Below are positions 1-8,181 of a DNA stretch of 64,000 nucleotides, one piece after another (the first letter of the stretch is position 1; every line of letters starts with the position of its first letter). The position numbers were made by a program, and so were the translations under genes. The notes below the pieces were generated by a model. That model did not search any database. It was not told the DNA's origin and worked only from the letters and a program-made list of their open reading frames with translations. Origin of the DNA: Fictibacillus nanhaiensis (GTDB lineage Bacteria > Bacillota > Bacilli > Bacillales > Fictibacillaceae); contig NZ_JAHVJO010000002.1 in the NCBI RefSeq assembly GCF_019801215.1, positions 558,001-622,000 of the forward strand, in the 5' to 3' direction.

Positions 1-210
1 TATAAATAGAATAAAAGAAGCGGTCGGTTGCGCTACTAGCTCTGATCACTCCAAGCGCCCAATTACAGAATGATCTTCAAAGCCCCACACTTATTTAATT
101 ATATTATAATATTAATTTACCATTATAGGAATAAGCTGTAAACTATATTTTCATGAATTTTTATGGTGATTTCAATATTTTAGTAGATTAAATCCCTTTT
201 TCGATAAAAG

Positions 211-239
211 GCTATTGTCCGCACGGCGCGGACAATAGC
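211..239 (-). terminator. Terminator of the yhdT-panF operon
   Basis: A perfect 12-bp stem (GCTATTGTCCGC and its complement, 5-nt loop) lies just downstream of the panF stop. On the minus strand it is followed by TTTTAT. It is also the hairpin partner of the palindromic repeat at 259-271. Confidence 0.7.
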
Positions 240-241
240 TC

Positions 242-1681
242 TTAAAATGTATTTGTCTGGGGTCTGTCCCCCTTTGTGAAACTCCCCACAATGTATGCAA
301 TAAACGAGAATAGGATTGGCATTACGACCGTATGCATACCCCAAAGGTTTGGTTGATTTACATGAAGCCACATGTATGACCCAACTCCTACTACAATAGA
401 GGCAATTGCTCCATTTGCGTTTCCTCTTCTCCAATACAACCCCATAACGATCGGCCAAATAAACGCTGCTTCAAGTCCACCAAATGCAAAGAGGTTTAAC
501 CAGATCAACAAATCAGGCGGGTTGATGGCCATCGCAAATACACTCAAGCCTACCACTGCTGTTATCGCAAAGCTCAACTTTTTCACAAAACGCTCTTCTG
601 CATCTGGTTTTACATAATTGATGTATACGTCTTTAATGATGGTAGAGCTTACGAGCAATAGAACGGAATCTACCGTTGACATCACAGCAGCAAGCGGAGC
701 TGCGAGGACGATACCTGCTAACCAGCCCGGTAATACTTCAAGTGCAAGTAAAGGCATCACTTTATCCGGAACCTCAATACCAGGAAGAATTACCCTGCCA
801 AAAACACCAGCTAAATGCATACCTAACATAATAAACCCAACGACAAATGTTCCAATGATCATCGCCCTGTGCATCGCTTTTGCATTTCGATAACTCATGG
901 CGCGAACTGAAATCTGAGGAAGCCCCACTACACCAACACCTACTAAAATCCAGAAAGAAGAAACATAGAGTGGTGTGAGGGATTCATTTGAACCAAATGG
1001 AGAGATTAGGTTTGGATTCTCCGTTCGCAATTCGCTCATAATGTTGTCAATCCCGCCACCAGCAACAATCGTTCCAGCGAGTATAATCACTGTACCAATC
1101 ACCATGACCACACCTTGTATGGCATCGGTGATCACTACAGCTCTAAAACCACCTGCGATAACATACACCAACACTGAGCCTGAAAAGATAAACAGTGCCG
1201 TTGTGTAAGATAATCCTGTGAACGACTCAATTAGTCTGCCTCCACCAACCCATTGGGCAGCCATGGCTGAAAATAAGAATATAACAATACTGAGTGCGGA
1301 TAGAATAACAACCCATTTACTCTCATATCTTGCCTTTAAGAAGTCGATCAGCGTTACTGCGTTAATTTTCCTGGCTACAATCGCAAACTTCTTACCTAAG
1401 ACTGCAAGTGTAAAGTATCCTGTAACAAGCTGTGCCATCGCAAGAAGTACCCAGCCCAATCCCAGCTGATATGCTGCTCCTGGCCCCCCAATAAAGCTTG
1501 AGGCACTTCCGTAAGTGGCAACCATTGTCATAGCAAGCACAAAACCACCTAGCTCACGGCCTGCTAAAAAGTAATCTTGTAAAAAAGAAGGACCGCTTTT
1601 CATATGGCGAGACGTATAGATACCAATACAAAAAACGAGTACCAAAAAGAAGGCTAATGGCAGGATCACATCCCAATTCAT
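242..1681 (-). CDS. panF: Sodium/pantothenate symporter PanF
   Basis: This 479-residue integral membrane protein of the sodium:solute symporter family probably imports pantothenate, the coenzyme A precursor, with Na+. About 13 hydrophobic segments fill the length. Typical PanF features include a Gly-rich first helix, the DYFLAGRELGG region near residue 36, the SSFIGGPGAAYQLGLGW stretch near residue 61, and GGFRAVVITDAIQG near residue 177. The start overlaps the stop of the upstream small gene by one base (TAATG), so translation is probably coupled. The last ten residues are partly encoded by a palindromic repeat (259-271), so the native C-terminus may have been altered. Assignment to PanF rather than another symporter rests on the pairing with a YhdT homologue. 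Confidence 0.9.
   Translation of the reverse strand: MNWDVILPLAFFLVLVFCIGIYTSRHMKSGPSFLQDYFLAGRELGGFVLAMTMVATYGSASSFIGGPGAAYQLGLGWVLLAMAQLVTGYFTLAVLGKKFAIVARKINAVTLIDFLKARYESKWVVILSALSIVIFLFSAMAAQWVGGGRLIESFTGLSYTTALFIFSGSVLVYVIAGGFRAVVITDAIQGVVMVIGTVIILAGTIVAGGGIDNIMSELRTENPNLISPFGSNESLTPLYVSSFWILVGVGVVGLPQISVRAMSYRNAKAMHRAMIIGTFVVGFIMLGMHLAGVFGRVILPGIEVPDKVMPLLALEVLPGWLAGIVLAAPLAAVMSTVDSVLLLVSSTIIKDVYINYVKPDAEERFVKKLSFAITAVVGLSVFAMAINPPDLLIWLNLFAFGGLEAAFIWPIVMGLYWRRGNANGAIASIVVGVGSYMWLHVNQPNLWGMHTVVMPILFSFIAYIVGSFTKGDRPQTNTF
259..271. repeat. GGGGTCTGTCCCC palindromic repeat, copy 1
   Basis: The sequence TGTATTTGTCT precedes GGGGTCTGTCCCC. This copy lies inside the 3' end of panF and encodes residues of its extreme C-terminus. 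Hairpin 211-239 stands 19 nt to its left. It is one of eight related copies in the window. Confidence 0.8.
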
Positions 1682-1965
1682 TAATGATTCTCCTCCTTTT
1701 CCATCTCTTCTGTTTCAAAAGGAACTTCTTTAAAGAAGAATTTAACCATAATCCATACAAGTATGGTAAAGACAATAAATCCAGCAATACAGCTATAAAA
1801 AAACCACGCAGGAAAACCAAGTATGTACGTATATTCTTTTACTGGTTGACTTCCAAGTCCGTATGCAAATGCATACCACCATACAAAATTCAAAAGCGCC
1901 AGCACCGTGCCCATAATGGCCTCTTTATTGGAGACTCGAAAACGCCAGTCCTTTACTTTTTTCAT
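1681..1965 (-). CDS. YhdT family (DUF997) membrane protein
   Basis: This 94-residue protein has two hydrophobic segments, near residues 18-40 and 48-72, and a charged Glu-rich C-terminus. In enterobacteria and bacilli YhdT genes precede panF, and here the two reading frames overlap by one base. The role is therefore probably accessory to pantothenate transport. The SD sequence AGGAGG lies 7 nt before the ATG. The biochemical function of YhdT is not known to me. Confidence 0.85.
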   Translation of the reverse strand: MKKVKDWRFRVSNKEAIMGTVLALLNFVWWYAFAYGLGSQPVKEYTYILGFPAWFFYSCIAGFIVFTILVWIMVKFFFKEVPFETEEMEKEENH

Positions 1966-2439
1966 TTTTCAACCTCCTGGAGTCACAAAAAATAAAGTCC
2001 ACTCATTATCATGTCAAAGCCTAAAACGATTGTCGAGCTCTTTCGACTTATTTTAGGGATTTCGATAAGAAGAGACCAATCCCTTGTTACATTTATATCG
2101 TGCAAATGAAACCCTATATTTTTTCCTATCGTAGTAACCATTGTTGAATAACCTCTACGCATGCATGGGATATGTATTTAATATATTTATTGTAAGGATG
2201 AAGTATTGAGATTAGGCTAACCTTTTAGCATGGAGAAGAAGAAATATTTAAGTTGGAAAAGTCGTTAATTGCTAAATTCCTAAAATAATTTCCGGGGAAA
2301 TGTGATAAAAAAATTTAGAATTCTATATTGTTCGACAAGACTATTTTAAAAAAAAGCAAAAAAAAGAACACATTTTGAAACCAACCCATTCGTACCGTTT
2401 GCATTCTTTATTTTCCTTAGCGTTTTACTCAATATCATT
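1966..2439. other. Intergenic region between yhdT and the transposase gene
   Basis: About 475 AT-rich bases separate the divergent yhdT and transposase genes. I see no coding signal with a ribosome binding site and no convincing RNA. The right end holds a short hairpin (CTCAAT-atc-ATTGAG, 2428-2442) that pairs with the second palindromic repeat. Confidence 0.5.
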
Positions 2440-2457
2440 GAGGGAAATAAATTGATT

Positions 2458-2470
2458 GGGGACAGTCCCC
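2458..2470. repeat. GGGGACAGTCCCC palindromic repeat, copy 2
   Basis: Copy 2 stands just upstream of the Y1 transposase gene and is followed by ATTTCCC, as is copy 5. A short hairpin, CTCAAT-atc-ATTGAG, lies 15 nt to its left at 2428-2442. Confidence 0.75.
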
Positions 2471-2529
2471 ATTTCCCACTAGTTATCCTCTGTTATAAAA
2501 TAAAGGAACTACGAAAGGAGGTGAAGATC

Positions 2530-3081
2530 ATTCCTAGAACGAGGCGTATCTGGTACCCTGATGCCGTTTACCATGTGACTACTCGCGGAAACCGAAGGGA
2601 ACCTCTTTTTTATTCTCATTTGGATTTCCATCGCTATTTAAAAATCCTCAGTCACTGCGTAAAAAAGTATTCTGTTGAACTTTTTTCGTATTGCCTCATG
2701 ACAAATCACACCCATTTGCAAATCCAGTGCCGTCATTCCCCGCCTGGAGATTTCATGAAAGAACTTAATGAAACGTACGCCATGTATTTCAATAAGAAAT
2801 ACGAACTTACCGGACATGTGTTTCAAGGCAGGTATGGAACAGAATTGATTGAAGACCGTTCCTATCTCTTAGACACGAGTCGATATATTCATATGAATCC
2901 GGTAACAGCCGATATTGTTATGTTTCCTCTTGAATATCCATGGAGCAGCTACCGCTATTATGTTACAAAGTCGGTATGTCCCTTTGTGGAAACCTCAACC
3001 ATTCTTGGATTATTTCAAAATTCAAAACCTCTTTATCGTGAATATGTAGAAAGCAGGACCTCACCGGTAGTCGAACATTAA
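2530..3081 (+). CDS. RAYT-type Y1 (IS200-like) HUH transposase
   Basis: A single-strand DNA transposase of the Y1 superfamily. The core begins PRTRRIWYPDAVYHVTTRGNR. The HUH metal-binding motif is the HTH of MTNHTHLQ, and the segment SRYIHMNPV is typical of REP-associated tyrosine transposases. The gene is solitary, with no terminal inverted repeats and no partner tnpB. Palindromic repeats lie on both sides (2458-2470 and 3195-3207). The start is unclear. The frame is open from a TTG at 2452 with a GAGGG SD, but the strong SD AAAGGAGGTGA at 2514-2524 points at an ATT codon at 2530, exactly where homologues begin M-P-R. A GTG at 2521 overlaps that SD. The interval given starts at the ATT; length from there is about 183 residues, normal for the family. 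Confidence 0.85.
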   Translation: MPRTRRIWYPDAVYHVTTRGNRREPLFYSHLDFHRYLKILSHCVKKYSVELFSYCLMTNHTHLQIQCRHSPPGDFMKELNETYAMYFNKKYELTGHVFQGRYGTELIEDRSYLLDTSRYIHMNPVTADIVMFPLEYPWSSYRYYVTKSVCPFVETSTILGLFQNSKPLYREYVESRTSPVVEH

Positions 3082-3136
3082 CTACAACGTCATTTTACAC
3101 TCTGTTTATTTTAAAGCGTTAGCTAGTACGAACAAT

Positions 3137-3184
3137 AAAAAAAGCCGGTTATGTCCTTCTGACGAAGACACAACCGGCTTTTTT
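3137..3184. terminator. Bidirectional terminator between transposase and chemoreceptor genes
   Basis: A long stem, AAAAAAGCCGGTT with AACCGGCTTTTTT, carries A and T runs on both sides. It serves the convergent transposase gene and possibly the chemoreceptor gene. Palindromic repeat copy 3 follows 10 nt later. Confidence 0.85.
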
Positions 3185-3194
3185 GTATTTGACT

Positions 3195-3207
3195 GGGGTC
3201 TGTCCCC
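3195..3207. repeat. GGGGTCTGTCCCC palindromic repeat, copy 3
   Basis: The flank TGTATTTGACT precedes GGGGTCTGTCCCC and extra C residues. The element abuts the stop codon of the chemoreceptor gene (stop at 3211-3213) and lies downstream of the transposase terminator. Confidence 0.8.
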
Positions 3208-3210
3208 CCC

Positions 3211-5187
3211 CTAGAAATGAAACTTCTGCACGTGGGTGCGCATTTGTTCCGCGTATTGCTCCAGCTGTTCTGCCAGGTGGTTCAATTGCTCCATCGATGC
3301 TGACTGCTGCTCCGTTGATGCGGAAACTTCTTCGGTTCCCGCGGCTGTTTCTTGTGTAATGGCTAAAATGTGTGAAGCATTTTCCAATAACACATCTTTT
3401 TGCTGAGCCATTTCTTGAACAGACGCAATAACCTCTTTTAATTTTACAGAGTTTCCTTGAACGGCGTTTGAGATCGCTGTGAAGGTGTGTTCCGTTTCTT
3501 CCACTGCCTCACCCTGTGAAAGGATAAGTGCTGCGGCTTCTTGTACTTGTCCTACTGTTGTTTGTGTAACAGACTGCATTTCACCGATCAGCCCGCTTAT
3601 TTCTTTTAGAGAACCTTCTGTTTGTTCTGCCAGTTTACGAACTTCATCCGCTACAACCGCAAATCCTCGGCCTGACTCCCCTGCTCGTGCCGCTTCTATC
3701 GCTGCGTTCAACGCCAACAGATTTGTCTGGTTCGCGATTTCACTTATCGTATGGACAATTTCTTGAACACTGCCAGACGTTTCATCCAGTTTTTTTATGG
3801 AAGTGATCATATCCTTTGTCATTTCGGTCGTAAGCATGGACTTTTCCTTCAGGAAGTTCACTTTGGCAACACCTGTTACGGATGCGTCATTCATCTGCTG
3901 TGTTGTTTTTTCAATTGCTTCCCCTTGTTCTTGCACTTGAATAATTCGGTCAGCAAGTACGTTTGCTGCTTTTGCATTTCCGTCCATCAGTTCAGCCTGA
4001 TGTGACGATCCTGCTGCAATCTGCTGCATCGTTATCGAGACTTCATGAGCGGAAGCTGAATTTTCTTCAGCACTTGATACTACCGTTTGAGATGCATCTG
4101 TTACATGATCTGTAATCTGAGCCATCTCACCAATGAGCACCCGCATTTGTCCTGACATTTCTGTAAAACTATCAGCGAGTTCACCAATCTCATCTTCTCG
4201 GTTAATGCTGACGTCTACTTGCAAATTTCCGTTTTTCATTTCATTCATGGCTTCTTTTAGCTCTTTTACCGGTTGAGTAACTCTTCTCGATACAAACAAG
4301 GAGATAACTGCAGCTACTGCAAGCGTGATCAGTAAGGCGATTCCAATCGGCAACAAAATAACGGAAGCCTTTTTCTCAAACTCACTTACGGCTACTGTTC
4401 CTGCAAGCTTCCAACCTGTCTTTTCATTCTTAAAGTAACTAATAATCCGCTTTTCGTTGTTCAGCTCAGTCGTTAATACACCTTGGCTTTCTTTCATGTC
4501 CTTGTAAAAGGATTCTTTTGCGGCACTTTTCCCTGATTTTTTAGCATCTGGGTGCACCATGTAATTTCCTGAGTTATCAATCAGAAGGGCATATCCTGTA
4601 CTTCCTATCTTTACGTTTTGCATCAACGTTAAGATGTCGTTAACGGCTATGTCAATCGCTGCCACACCAACCGTTTTTCCGTTGTATTCAATCCCTTTTA
4701 CAGCTTTGACTACAGGTCGATCCGTAGCTGTGTCAATAAAAGGATCCAGCCAGTAAACTTGATCAGGGTTCTTAACCGCTTGCTGGTACCACGATGTCAA
4801 CGTAAAATCGTCAACTGGTTCTGACGGTATCGGATACATGATAACGTCTTTTGAATCTGAAATAAAATAACTATTCATGATTGCGGCATTTGAAAGATGA
4901 TAGTCTTCTAGCTTATTAATAATAAAGTCAGGACTGTCCCCTTTTTCATAAAATTTGATCCAAGCCGCATCTGCGTATGCTTCCACATATTCAGCATTGT
5001 CTTCTAAAAAACGATTCAGTGACTCATTGAGGTCGTTCATTCTCGCAGATGTGTCACTCGAAGAATTATCAACGGTTGTCTTTACGCTAAAGAAATAACT
5101 TACCCCGCTCACGACCAACCCTGTCATAATTATCAGTAATAAAAAAGGCACAAGAATTTGCCTTTGTAGACTTTTCTTAATCATCAT
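3211..5187 (-). CDS. Methyl-accepting chemotaxis protein with dCache sensor
   Basis: A 658-residue transmembrane chemoreceptor. Residues about 11-31 form the first membrane helix. Residues about 35-270 form an extracellular double-Cache ligand-binding region with the typical [16 protein letters not shown] strand, and a second helix lies near 279-301. A HAMP linker follows ([19 protein letters not shown]). The long cytoplasmic signalling coiled coil has the invariant tip around [19 protein letters not shown], which contacts CheA and CheW. It resembles the TlpA/McpA/B group of Bacillus. The gene is monocistronic with no chemotaxis neighbours, and its ligand cannot be deduced. Its 3' end abuts a palindromic repeat. 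Confidence 0.93.
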   Translation of the reverse strand: MMIKKSLQRQILVPFLLLIIMTGLVVSGVSYFFSVKTTVDNSSSDTSARMNDLNESLNRFLEDNAEYVEAYADAAWIKFYEKGDSPDFIINKLEDYHLSNAAIMNSYFISDSKDVIMYPIPSEPVDDFTLTSWYQQAVKNPDQVYWLDPFIDTATDRPVVKAVKGIEYNGKTVGVAAIDIAVNDILTLMQNVKIGSTGYALLIDNSGNYMVHPDAKKSGKSAAKESFYKDMKESQGVLTTELNNEKRIISYFKNEKTGWKLAGTVAVSEFEKKASVILLPIGIALLITLAVAAVISLFVSRRVTQPVKELKEAMNEMKNGNLQVDVSINREDEIGELADSFTEMSGQMRVLIGEMAQITDHVTDASQTVVSSAEENSASAHEVSITMQQIAAGSSHQAELMDGNAKAANVLADRIIQVQEQGEAIEKTTQQMNDASVTGVAKVNFLKEKSMLTTEMTKDMITSIKKLDETSGSVQEIVHTISEIANQTNLLALNAAIEAARAGESGRGFAVVADEVRKLAEQTEGSLKEISGLIGEMQSVTQTTVGQVQEAAALILSQGEAVEETEHTFTAISNAVQGNSVKLKEVIASVQEMAQQKDVLLENASHILAITQETAAGTEEVSASTEQQSASMEQLNHLAEQLEQYAEQMRTHVQKFHF

Positions 5188-5268
5188 TTTCCTCCATCTG
5201 TATACTTTTTCTAGGCAGCAAAAAGTATATCGACAGGAAGTAACAAATTATTTAATAGAAAAAATAAA

Positions 5269-5327
5269 AATTGTCTCCACGGAAAAGACAATTCGACGAA
5301 AAGTGTAATTGTACGGGGTCTGTCCCC
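5269..5327. repeat. GGGGTCTGTCCCC palindromic repeat copy 4 with upstream hairpin
   Basis: The palindrome is at 5315-5327, preceded by GTAATTGTAC. An 8-bp hairpin (AATTGTCT, 5269-5276, with AGACAATT, 5286-5293) lies 21 nt to its left. The pair sits in the divergent region between the chemoreceptor gene and the Spo0E-like gene. Confidence 0.75.
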
Positions 5328-5438
5328 CTATATATACAAAAAAATAATAGACTTGACACAAAATATGGTATATAATTATCTTAAGTTTTACCGATATTAA
5401 GTGCAGTAGTGGTTATTATATTTGAGGGGGTATGGACC

Positions 5439-5609
5439 ATGAGCCCAAGCAATGCTCTTGTCTTAACTACGGAAATAGACGCCATTCGCACGACCATGTA
5501 TGAGGTAAGTAAAAAGGTTAATAGTCTTGCTGATCCGCTTCTTGTACAGCTTAGTCAAATTTTGGACGAGAAACTAAACAAACTGGATCAAATAAAGAGT
5601 TGCGCATAA
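5439..5609 (+). CDS. Spo0E-family aspartyl-phosphate phosphatase
   Basis: This small 56-residue protein resembles the Spo0E/YisI/YnzD group, which removes phosphate from Spo0A~P and so delays sporulation. Two predicted helices are visible. The signature LSQILDEKLN near residue 38 matches the SQxLDxLI motif that inserts its Asp toward the response regulator. The start is the ATG at 5439, placed 8 nt after GAGGGGG; the frame also opens at an upstream GTG at 5409. The gene is monocistronic. Which response regulator it acts on cannot be told from sequence. Confidence 0.8.
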   Translation: MSPSNALVLTTEIDAIRTTMYEVSKKVNSLADPLLVQLSQILDEKLNKLDQIKSCA

Positions 5610-5646
5610 TAAAGGATAGACAAATCATTATATTTAATTACTTATG

Positions 5647-5686
5647 ACCGGAGGCCCGTTAGTTTATGGGGATTTCCGGTTTTTTA
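5647..5686 (+). terminator. Terminator of the Spo0E-like gene
   Basis: ACCGGA pairs with TCCGGT, with GGCC/GG extensions, and is followed by TTTTTTAT. Confidence 0.6.
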
Positions 5687-5751
5687 TTTCGTCAACTTCC
5701 ATTCTACTCTATCACTTGCTCATTCCCCTTCAAAAACTCCTAATCTATCTG

Positions 5752-6693
5752 TTATCTAAACTCCTCACCTGTCAGCACACTCATAAAATCGTTAAAAAAA
5801 TAGGGATAGTTAAAATCAAAGGCAATTCGATGTTTTTTTACTTGTTCTCCAAATTCAATATACGGTCTAATGTCTGCTATACTCTGTCCTCTTGCCGTTT
5901 CCTCAACGACAATATGAACAGGCAATGTTCTGAAGGTGAACATCTCTTCACGAATGGTTGCCATTAACGTCAGAGCATCATGAACAGGACTTCCTTTTAT
6001 ATCTGGAACTCGTTTTTTATAAAATTCGTAATAAAAATCTAGTAACGGTTTAACTAAAGGAGCTTTTCCTTTGTAATCGATATAATTGATCATATCAGGC
6101 GTTACAAGAGCACGGTCCGTGACATTTAACGGAATGATTGTCACATTTTCTGCATATGTCAAGACAACTCTTACGGCAATCGGGTCCGCATGAAAATTAG
6201 CTTCCGACACAGCCGTAACGTTCCCTGGCACCCAAAACGCGCCTCCCATAATATAGTAGGCTTTCACTTTTTTCATAACGGTTTGATACAAAATAAAAAG
6301 CGTTGCAAGAGAAGTCAACCTTCCCGTATTAACGATAATCAATTCATTCTCATATTCATGAATCAAGTTAATGATCTCAAAGAAATTCTCAATCACACCT
6401 TCATATACCCCTGGCTCAATCGGACCTAATCCGTACTCTCCATGAACTTCCGGGTAAAAGGTAGGCTGTTCTCCCGTCATTGGTACCTCTGCGCCTCCAA
6501 TGATTTTTACATCAGACGGGACTTTGATCATGTTAACGAGATAGTTCACATTTGTAATGGTCTGTTCTCGTGGAACATTTCCGTAATCCGCGACAACACC
6601 TACAATGTCGATGTCATCACTTAAATACGCGTATATTAAGGCAATCGTGTCATCAATTCCCACATCTCCAAAGAGCAAGACTTTTTGTCCCAT
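5752..6693 (-). CDS. Nucleoside hydrolase (inosine/uridine-preferring family)
   Basis: A 313-residue cytosolic enzyme expected to cleave the N-glycosidic bond of ribonucleosides for salvage. In the N-terminal signature, DxDPGxDD is altered: the first Asp is Phe8 and the Pro is Val11. Asp10, Asp14 and Asp15, which bind Ca2+ and ribose in the family, are kept. The MGGA...GNVT block near residue 165 and the C-terminal VHDALTL (His-Asp pair) are also intact. The ATG at 6693 has AAGAGGGG 7 nt upstream; the frame runs further but lacks an SD. A DCC-family gene lies 74 nt upstream in the same direction. Substrate preference cannot be told. Confidence 0.88.
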   Translation of the reverse strand: MGQKVLLFGDVGIDDTIALIYAYLSDDIDIVGVVADYGNVPREQTITNVNYLVNMIKVPSDVKIIGGAEVPMTGEQPTFYPEVHGEYGLGPIEPGVYEGVIENFFEIINLIHEYENELIIVNTGRLTSLATLFILYQTVMKKVKAYYIMGGAFWVPGNVTAVSEANFHADPIAVRVVLTYAENVTIIPLNVTDRALVTPDMINYIDYKGKAPLVKPLLDFYYEFYKKRVPDIKGSPVHDALTLMATIREEMFTFRTLPVHIVVEETARGQSIADIRPYIEFGEQVKKHRIAFDFNYPYFFNDFMSVLTGEEFR

Positions 6694-6767
6694 AATAAAA
6701 CCCCTCTTAGGCTTTTGTTTATAGTCTATTAAAGAGGTGGCTTGATTTATGAAGACAGCATAAGAGA

Positions 6768-7184
6768 TTATTCCAAAAACCGTTTTCTTACATCTGGAGT
6801 CGGCATCATGCAGCTTTCCTTTTTGCCAAACCATTTGTAGCGGTTCTCGGCCACTTGTTTATAAAAAAAGTTTCGCCATGATTTCGGAAAAACCAATAAA
6901 ATTTTCCCAAGATTAAAAGGAAACTTCAAAAAGCTCGATACATGCAATACCGCATCAGATTCAGCATATACTTGTCCATTATGGATAAAGATCACCGAAT
7001 CCGTCTTTTCTGAATCTATGTTGTAGTCAGAAAGCAACTTTTGGCCAGCTTCCGATTGAATAGCAGAAAATCGAAGCTCGTCATTTTTTTCGTGCTTTAA
7101 AATAAACTGGACACTATTGTCGCAAAGGTTGCATACCCCGTCAAACAGAAGAACAGGTCCATTGTCATTGTTGTTATTTTCCAT
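6768..7184 (-). CDS. DCC-family thiol-disulfide oxidoreductase-like protein (YuxK type)
   Basis: A 138-residue protein of the DCC family, named after its conserved Asp and Cys-Cys. The motif LFDGVCNLCDNSV near residue 14 holds the CxxC pair of a thioredoxin-like fold. No signal peptide is visible, so it is cytosolic. It is followed at 74 nt by the nucleoside hydrolase gene, perhaps co-transcribed. Redox partners and substrate are unknown for this family. Confidence 0.85.
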   Translation of the reverse strand: MENNNNDNGPVLLFDGVCNLCDNSVQFILKHEKNDELRFSAIQSEAGQKLLSDYNIDSEKTDSVIFIHNGQVYAESDAVLHVSSFLKFPFNLGKILLVFPKSWRNFFYKQVAENRYKWFGKKESCMMPTPDVRKRFLE

Positions 7185-7374
7185 CCCCTTACCCCTCCGT
7201 TTCAGAATCTTAAGGTTTCTTATGTACCCTCTATTTTACATTTTTTTTATTATTCTTCCTAATCGTTATCCCTTACTTTCCTAAAACTCTAATCATTACC
7301 CATAAAATACATCTTCCAACAATAGGCATTGTAGTATAAACTTCTATTGAGAGAAAAGGAAAGGTGAAGATCGA

Positions 7375-8052
7375 ATGAAAATTAGAGCATTGAAGCAAGA
7401 AGCGAGACAGCAACTAAAAGGACAGTGGGGGCGTGCTGCTTTATTTACGCTGCTTTTCTCAGCTATTTATTATTTAATTCCCATGATTATTGAAATCAAC
7501 CTGAGTGGCGGTTTTGAAAGTTGGCTTAACGCAACCGAAACAGACAGCGGAACAGCAAGTACTTTCCTGATTACGCTTGTGCTGCTGCCTTTATATATTG
7601 GTTACCTATGGACGTTCTTATCGGTGATTCGTACTGGCGAAAAAATAGAGTACAAAGGACTGCTGACAGCATTCGGAGAAATTAGCACATACCTTAAATT
7701 ACTTGGTACTTATTTAGTTATGATGGTCTACACTCTTTTGTGGTTCCTTCTATTGATTATTCCTGGCATCATTAAGGGATTAGCGTATTCACAAACTTAT
7801 TACGTATTAAAAGATCAGCCTGATATCGGGATTAACAAAGCCATTACCGAAAGCCGAAAGCTGATGAAGGGCTATAAATGGAAATTCTTTGTTCTTCAGC
7901 TAAGCTTTATCGGATGGGTTATTCTTTGTCTGTTAACGCTTGGAATTGGTTTCCTATGGCTTGCGCCTTACATGAGTTCATCTTCTGCTGCTTTTTATAA
8001 TGAATTAGTAAAAAAGCAAAGTGATGAGGAACTGATCGCTGAAAAAGAATAG
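7375..8052 (+). CDS. DUF975 family integral membrane protein
   Basis: This 225-residue membrane protein has hydrophobic segments near residues 20-40, 60-85, 113-140 and 175-200. The N-terminus (MKIRALKQEARQQLKGQWG) is the DUF975 signature. The SD AAAGGTGAAGA precedes the ATG. The gene stands alone and is closed by a terminator at 8071-8114. Function is unknown. Confidence 0.85.
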   Translation: MKIRALKQEARQQLKGQWGRAALFTLLFSAIYYLIPMIIEINLSGGFESWLNATETDSGTASTFLITLVLLPLYIGYLWTFLSVIRTGEKIEYKGLLTAFGEISTYLKLLGTYLVMMVYTLLWFLLLIIPGIIKGLAYSQTYYVLKDQPDIGINKAITESRKLMKGYKWKFFVLQLSFIGWVILCLLTLGIGFLWLAPYMSSSSAAFYNELVKKQSDEELIAEKE

Positions 8053-8070
8053 TTTTCTCGTTTAAAAAAT

Positions 8071-8114
8071 AACCTCGAACTTGTCCTCTTTACTTGGACT
8101 TTTCGGGGTTTTTT
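8071..8114 (+). terminator. Terminator of the DUF975 gene
   Basis: AACCTCGAA pairs with TTCGGGGTT and is followed by TTTTG. Confidence 0.65.
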
Positions 8115-8181
8115 GTTTGTGTAAGAACTGCATGAATCTTTTATCAGATTCATATTTTTATAATAAGGGAGGTCAGTTCAG

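Noticed and set aside
180-458. Minus-strand 92-codon frame over the panF 3' end
   Set aside because: It lies out of frame over panF and its terminator, with no SD and no family resemblance.
4925-4945. GGACTGTCCCC inside the chemoreceptor gene as a ninth palindromic repeat
   Set aside because: It lacks the left GGGG arm and flank and is part of conserved coding sequence.
5353-5376. TTGACA and TATAAT as a promoter of the Spo0E-like gene
   Set aside because: The spacing is only 12 bp, too short for a sigma A promoter; no alternative could be fixed by eye.
6694-6834. Longer N-terminus of the nucleoside hydrolase overlapping the DCC-family gene
   Set aside because: A good SD precedes the ATG at 6693, and the extra residues have no family similarity.
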